A stretch of DNA of 8,201 nucleotides from Actinomycetota bacterium (GTDB taxonomy: Bacteria > Actinomycetota > Acidimicrobiia > Acidimicrobiales > AC-25). Of the stretch, positions 5,262 to 8,201 are shown piece after piece. Each line of letters opens with the position of its first letter. The first letter of the stretch is position 1. The translations under genes and the position numbers were made by a program. The notes below the pieces were generated by a model. It worked only from the letters and a program-made list of their open reading frames with translations, was not told the origin of the DNA and did not search any database. The stretch lies in the NCBI GenBank assembly GCA_005888395.1, contig VAXF01000109.1:1-8201 (forward strand), read 5' to 3'.

Positions 5262-6020
5262 CTACGCGACCGCTGAAGCGAGTTGGGCGCCGACGCTGCC
5301 GCGGTTCCAGTCCCGGAACGCTCCGAGGTAGAGGGAGCGCACGACCCAGACGAAGTAGATCGCGGCCGGCACCGACAGCCAGTCGATGGTCAGCCCGTGG
5401 ATGTCGACGTCGTAGCGCGCTGCCGTCGCGTAGGTCGCGTAGACCGCGTGCATGAGCCCGCAGGTCGGGAAGACGACGGTGAGGGCGAGGCCCGAGACCG
5501 ACCAGCCGCCGAGCGGCCCGCGGTTGGCGAGCTGGGTTCGCAGCAGGTAGTAGCCGATGAGCGAGTAGACGGCGAGCAGCAGCACGTTGGGAGTGAGCTT
5601 CGGTCCGAAGCTCGCGCCGGATCGCAGCACCGCGATGGCGCCGGCGCCGAGTAGCCCTACGTACACCGCGGACAGCGCGGGCAGCGCCGCCACCCAACGA
5701 GGAGTTGCCGAGATGAAGCGGTCGCCGCGTCCACCGGCCAGTGCCTCCACGCGCAAGAGGAACCAGATCACGCCGGCGGGAAAGCCCACGACCACGGCAA
5801 AGAGGTCGAGCGGGCCGCCGGCGCGCCCGGCGAAGGCGACATGAAGGCCGTGCTCGAGGTGATGGGGCCCGCACGTGAAGGCCATGGCGATCCACGCCAT
5901 CCCGAAATGCGAGAAGCCCATCGTCTTCCACCCGCGCTTCATGTCGACAATGGTCATGATCCCGTAGCTCGTGTACACGAGCCCGAGGACGATGTTGACC
6001 GCCGCGACGGCAGGCCTCAC
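5262..6020 (-). CDS. Seven-helix integral membrane protein with histidine cluster, function unknown
   Basis: A 252-residue membrane protein with about seven hydrophobic segments (near 8-25, 36-50, 71-90, 109-131, 145-162, 175-198 and 212-233). I do not recognise a named family. The most striking feature is TCGPHHLEHGLHVAF (49-63), with His53, His54, His57 and His60 at the end of the second helix. His38 lies nearby, and Cys187 and His191 lie in PTCGLMHAVYA in the sixth helix. Such an arrangement could bind a metal or heme, but no cofactor is shown. The GTG start at 6020 overlaps the histidine-kinase stop (GTGA, 6020-6017) and has AGGAG six bases upstream. The overlap implies the two are made together, so the protein may be a sensor partner or a target of the kinase. 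It ends in TAG. A transporter-like or 7TM-receptor-like role is equally possible. Confidence 0.82.
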   Translation of the reverse strand: MRPAVAAVNIVLGLVYTSYGIMTIVDMKRGWKTMGFSHFGMAWIAMAFTCGPHHLEHGLHVAFAGRAGGPLDLFAVVVGFPAGVIWFLLRVEALAGGRGDRFISATPRWVAALPALSAVYVGLLGAGAIAVLRSGASFGPKLTPNVLLLAVYSLIGYYLLRTQLANRGPLGGWSVSGLALTVVFPTCGLMHAVYATYATAARYDVDIHGLTIDWLSVPAAIYFVWVVRSLYLGAFRDWNRGSVGAQLASAVA

Positions 6021-7792
6021 GGTGCGCTCCTCTCAGGGACGCCGATCTGGCGCATGAACTCGCGGATCGACGTTGGCTCGCCCACGCCGGATGCGGATTC
6101 GGCGATGCCCGACGCCCGGTCGACATCCGTTGCCTGTCGCAGCGTCACCACGAAGGTCGTGCCCTCGCCGTGCGTGCTCTCGACCTCGACGCGACCGCCC
6201 ATGGCCTCGACGAGCGAGAAAACGATGTAGAGGCCGATCCCCGTGCCCCCGAAGCGGCGCTCCGCTGTCGACTCGGCCTGCCAGAACTTGTCGAAACAGT
6301 GCTTCGCCTGCTCGCGGTCCATGCCGATTCCGTGGTCGCGCACGCGGATCTCGACCCAGCCCGTCAGTGCTCGCGCCGTGACCTCGATGAGCCCACCCTC
6401 GGGCGAGTACTTGACCGCGTTCTCGAACAGGTGGTCGACGACGGTGGTGACCGCATCCTCGCTCGCCGACACCCGGGGCAGGTCGGGCTCGATCTCGCAG
6501 GACGCGATGCGCCCGGTGGCGGTGGCGAGCGCGTGCAACCGCTCGCGAAGGATCGCCTCGATCGACACCGGTTCGAGCACCACCTCGACCCGTCCGGCTT
6601 CGATCCGGCTCGACAGCAGCAGCCGGTCGACGATCCTGTTCAGCTCCTCCGCGCGGCGAGCGATTGCTGTCAGGGCGTCGACGAGGAACCTTGTATCGGG
6701 TTCGGGGTCGCTCAGGAGCGTGCTCGCGAACCCGGCGATCACTGTCAGCGGCGTCCTCAGCTCGTGCGACGCGGTGGCGAGGAACAGCGTCTTGGCCTCC
6801 TCGGCCTGCTTCAACCGGGTCACATCCCGCAGTGAGTGCACGACCTCGGCGACCGTGCCGTCCGGACCGGCGACGGCAGAGGCGTTGGCCAGGAGCGGTT
6901 GCCGGCGACCGCCTTCGCCATACCGCCACACCTCCTCGCCGAGGTCGGCGTCGGGGCCGGCGCCGGCCACCATCAAGGGACAGCCCGAAGAGCAGTCGAG
7001 TGCCCGCTCGCCGACGTGCAGGCCGAGCACGTCGACACAGGACCGGCCGATCACGTCCTGGCCGCGACCGACGATGCGGTGGGCCGCCGGGTTGCACTGC
7101 AGCACCCGGCTCGAGCCGTCGGTGACGACCACACCGTCGGCGACACGGGCGAGGATGGCGTCCGACTTGCCCTGGAGACGCTCGGAGCGGGCCGTCGCCT
7201 GTCGTTGGAGCGTGATCGTGCGGTCGAGCAGGAACACGAGCGCCACCACCGCCGCGCTGAACGGGACGAGCGCGGCCGAGCTGAGGCGTTCGTCACCCGG
7301 CGCGTACGCGCTGGCGATCGCGGTCAAGCCGAGGGCCGCGCTGCCGAGGAAGGCGGCGAGCGAGCGCCCGCCGGTGTAGAGGGCGAACGCGATGACGATG
7401 AGGTAGCCGAGCAGCACCGTGGGCGCGCTGACGGGTGCCAACGCCTGCACCGCGAACAGGGCGAGCACGTCGCCGATCGGCCCGCCGAAAAACGCAAGGT
7501 CGTTCCCCGCGCGATCGGCGGCGAAGAGCACGATGCACGACCACGGCAGCCAGAGCAGGCCGAGCAACAGCAGCAACGAGGCACGACGACCCGACACATG
7601 GGGAAGGAACGATCCAGTGGCCGCCACACCGATGGCCACGGCCACCCGGATGCGCGCCGCGACCCGGACGGCGACGGCGTCGGGGGTCAGGAACGGACGG
7701 ACGCCCAGCCGCGGACCGCCTGGTCGCGCCGTTACGGGTGGAGCGAGAAGGCTTATACGTACATGAACGACGCGCGATGTCCCAGGCGCCAT
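6017..7792 (-). CDS. Membrane-bound PAS sensor histidine kinase
   Basis: A protein of up to 591 residues. The N-terminal half holds about five or six membrane helices between residues 48 and 190, resembling an integral-membrane sensor. A PAS domain follows (about 208-328), with Cys252, Cys267 and Cys271 (GRSCVDVLG and DCSSGCPLM). The dimerisation/phosphoacceptor box is ATASHELRTPLTVIAGF with His343. The ATPase domain carries the N-box HLFENAVKYSPEGG (Asn458), G1 DHGIGM (Asp486), the F-box CFDKFWQAES and G2 GGTGIGLYI (515-523). All kinase residues are intact, so autophosphorylation is expected. About 35 residues follow the ATPase domain without a recognised domain. No response regulator is in the window, so its partner is unknown. 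ATG 7792 is the longest start but lacks a good ribosome site; an internal GTG around residues 50-57 is possible, so the first 50 residues are uncertain. The gene lies 40 bases after queA and overlaps the next gene by four. Confidence 0.92.
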   Translation of the reverse strand: MAPGTSRVVHVRISLLAPPVTARPGGPRLGVRPFLTPDAVAVRVAARIRVAVAIGVAATGSFLPHVSGRRASLLLLLGLLWLPWSCIVLFAADRAGNDLAFFGGPIGDVLALFAVQALAPVSAPTVLLGYLIVIAFALYTGGRSLAAFLGSAALGLTAIASAYAPGDERLSSAALVPFSAAVVALVFLLDRTITLQRQATARSERLQGKSDAILARVADGVVVTDGSSRVLQCNPAAHRIVGRGQDVIGRSCVDVLGLHVGERALDCSSGCPLMVAGAGPDADLGEEVWRYGEGGRRQPLLANASAVAGPDGTVAEVVHSLRDVTRLKQAEEAKTLFLATASHELRTPLTVIAGFASTLLSDPEPDTRFLVDALTAIARRAEELNRIVDRLLLSSRIEAGRVEVVLEPVSIEAILRERLHALATATGRIASCEIEPDLPRVSASEDAVTTVVDHLFENAVKYSPEGGLIEVTARALTGWVEIRVRDHGIGMDREQAKHCFDKFWQAESTAERRFGGTGIGLYIVFSLVEAMGGRVEVESTHGEGTTFVVTLRQATDVDRASGIAESASGVGEPTSIREFMRQIGVPERSAP

Positions 7793-7832
7793 AGCCCCAT
7801 CGGGCGGTTGGGCGCGCGCAGAGAACTAGTCC

Positions 7833-8201
7833 TCACGGCAGAATCAGCTCGACGTCGCCGAACTCGTGCCAGAGGTAGCCCTCATCGAGCGCCGCCCGGT
7901 ACGAGAGCTCGACGAGCTGGCGGCCCGCCACCGCCTCGAGCAGGTCGAGGTGCGATGCCTCCGGCTCGTGCCACCCCGTGAGCAGGCCATCGACCGCGCG
8001 CACACCACGCTCGGGTGTGACCACCGTCTCGGTCCACCCCTCTCCCGGGTGGACGTGGCCGCGCCCGTCGACGACGGTCTCGAGGGCGCGTACGACCGTG
8101 GTGCCCACGGCGACGACGCGACCTCCCTGGCGGTGCGTGTCGTTGACCGCGTGCGCGCTGTGCCGCGGCACGCGGTACCGCTCCGGGTAGGGCGCCTCGT
8201 G
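7833..8201 (-). CDS. queA: S-adenosylmethionine:tRNA ribosyltransferase-isomerase (QueA family), C-terminal part
   Basis: The frame is open from the right edge to the TGA complement at 7833-7835, giving 122 residues; the N-terminal two thirds lie beyond 8201. The fragment starts HEAPYPERYRVPRHSAHAVN and continues GGRVVAVGTTVVRALETV, the conserved QueA core. Near the end, VRAVDGLLTGWHEPEASHLDLLEAVAG and FGDVELIL match the QueA C-terminus (usual form: V-D-x-LLT-x-FH-P-x-S-x-L, then GD-AMLI); Trp replaces the more common Phe before the His. QueA transfers and isomerises the ribosyl part of SAM onto 7-aminomethyl-deazaguanine in tRNA to form epoxyqueuosine. An in-frame GTG at 8171 is internal and not the start. 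Whether this actinobacterial member serves queuosine or another modification cannot be decided here. It lies directly upstream of the kinase gene on the same strand. Confidence 0.88.
   Translation of the reverse strand, partial: HEAPYPERYRVPRHSAHAVNDTHRQGGRVVAVGTTVVRALETVVDGRGHVHPGEGWTETVVTPERGVRAVDGLLTGWHEPEASHLDLLEAVAGRQLVELSYRAALDEGYLWHEFGDVELILP

Noticed and set aside
7821..7834. Near-palindrome GAGAACTAGTCCTC between queA and the kinase gene
   Set aside because: It has one mismatched pair, a single copy, and overlaps the queA stop. There is too little evidence to call it an operator.
6243..7981. Plus-strand open frames opposite the histidine kinase
   Set aside because: They are antisense to a kinase with intact H, N, G1, F and G2 boxes and show no recognisable domain.

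Overview
The window is GC-rich throughout, with strong G/C preference at third codon positions, several GTG starts and 4-base GTGA stop/start overlaps. It also carries a DUF1918 domain, a family found mainly in actinobacteria. Together these suggest a high-GC actinobacterium, perhaps of the Acidimicrobiia or Thermoleophilia type; that placement is inference. Almost all of the window is coding, and no tRNA, rRNA, CRISPR array or insertion sequence was seen.

Left third (1-3422, + strand): a cell-envelope operon. It holds the C-terminal part of a GT4 glycosyltransferase, a complete second GT4 glycosyltransferase, and a full-length ABC exporter with fused membrane and ATPase domains. Each is joined to the next by a GTGA overlap. 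The set looks like glycan or glycolipid assembly plus export. The operon meets a convergent gene at a hairpin that contains both stop codons.

Middle (3429-4834): two divergent genes. The minus-strand gene encodes a 201-residue protein built from two alpha/beta-barrel-like repeats. The plus-strand gene encodes a rhodanese domain followed by a CBS pair, and it is interrupted once by an in-frame TGA at 4325-4327. The rhodanese fold clearly continues through this TGA in the same frame. The TGA sits in the active-site loop, five residues after the catalytic-type Cys, where relatives (from memory) have Cys. This makes the gene a strong candidate for an undescribed selenocysteine-containing rhodanese-CBS protein; a nonsense mutation or sequencing error is the main alternative. 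A GC-rich hairpin follows the TGA and partly resembles a bacterial SECIS. This is the most interesting signal in the window.

Right part (4849-8201, minus strand): a small protein joining a DUF1918 domain to a histone-H1-like Lys/Ala tail encoded by 21-bp repeats; a seven-helix membrane protein with a histidine cluster; a membrane PAS histidine kinase overlapping the membrane-protein gene by four bases; and the C-terminal part of a QueA-family tRNA-modification enzyme that runs off the right edge. The kinase and the membrane protein probably form a translationally coupled pair. No response regulator is visible.
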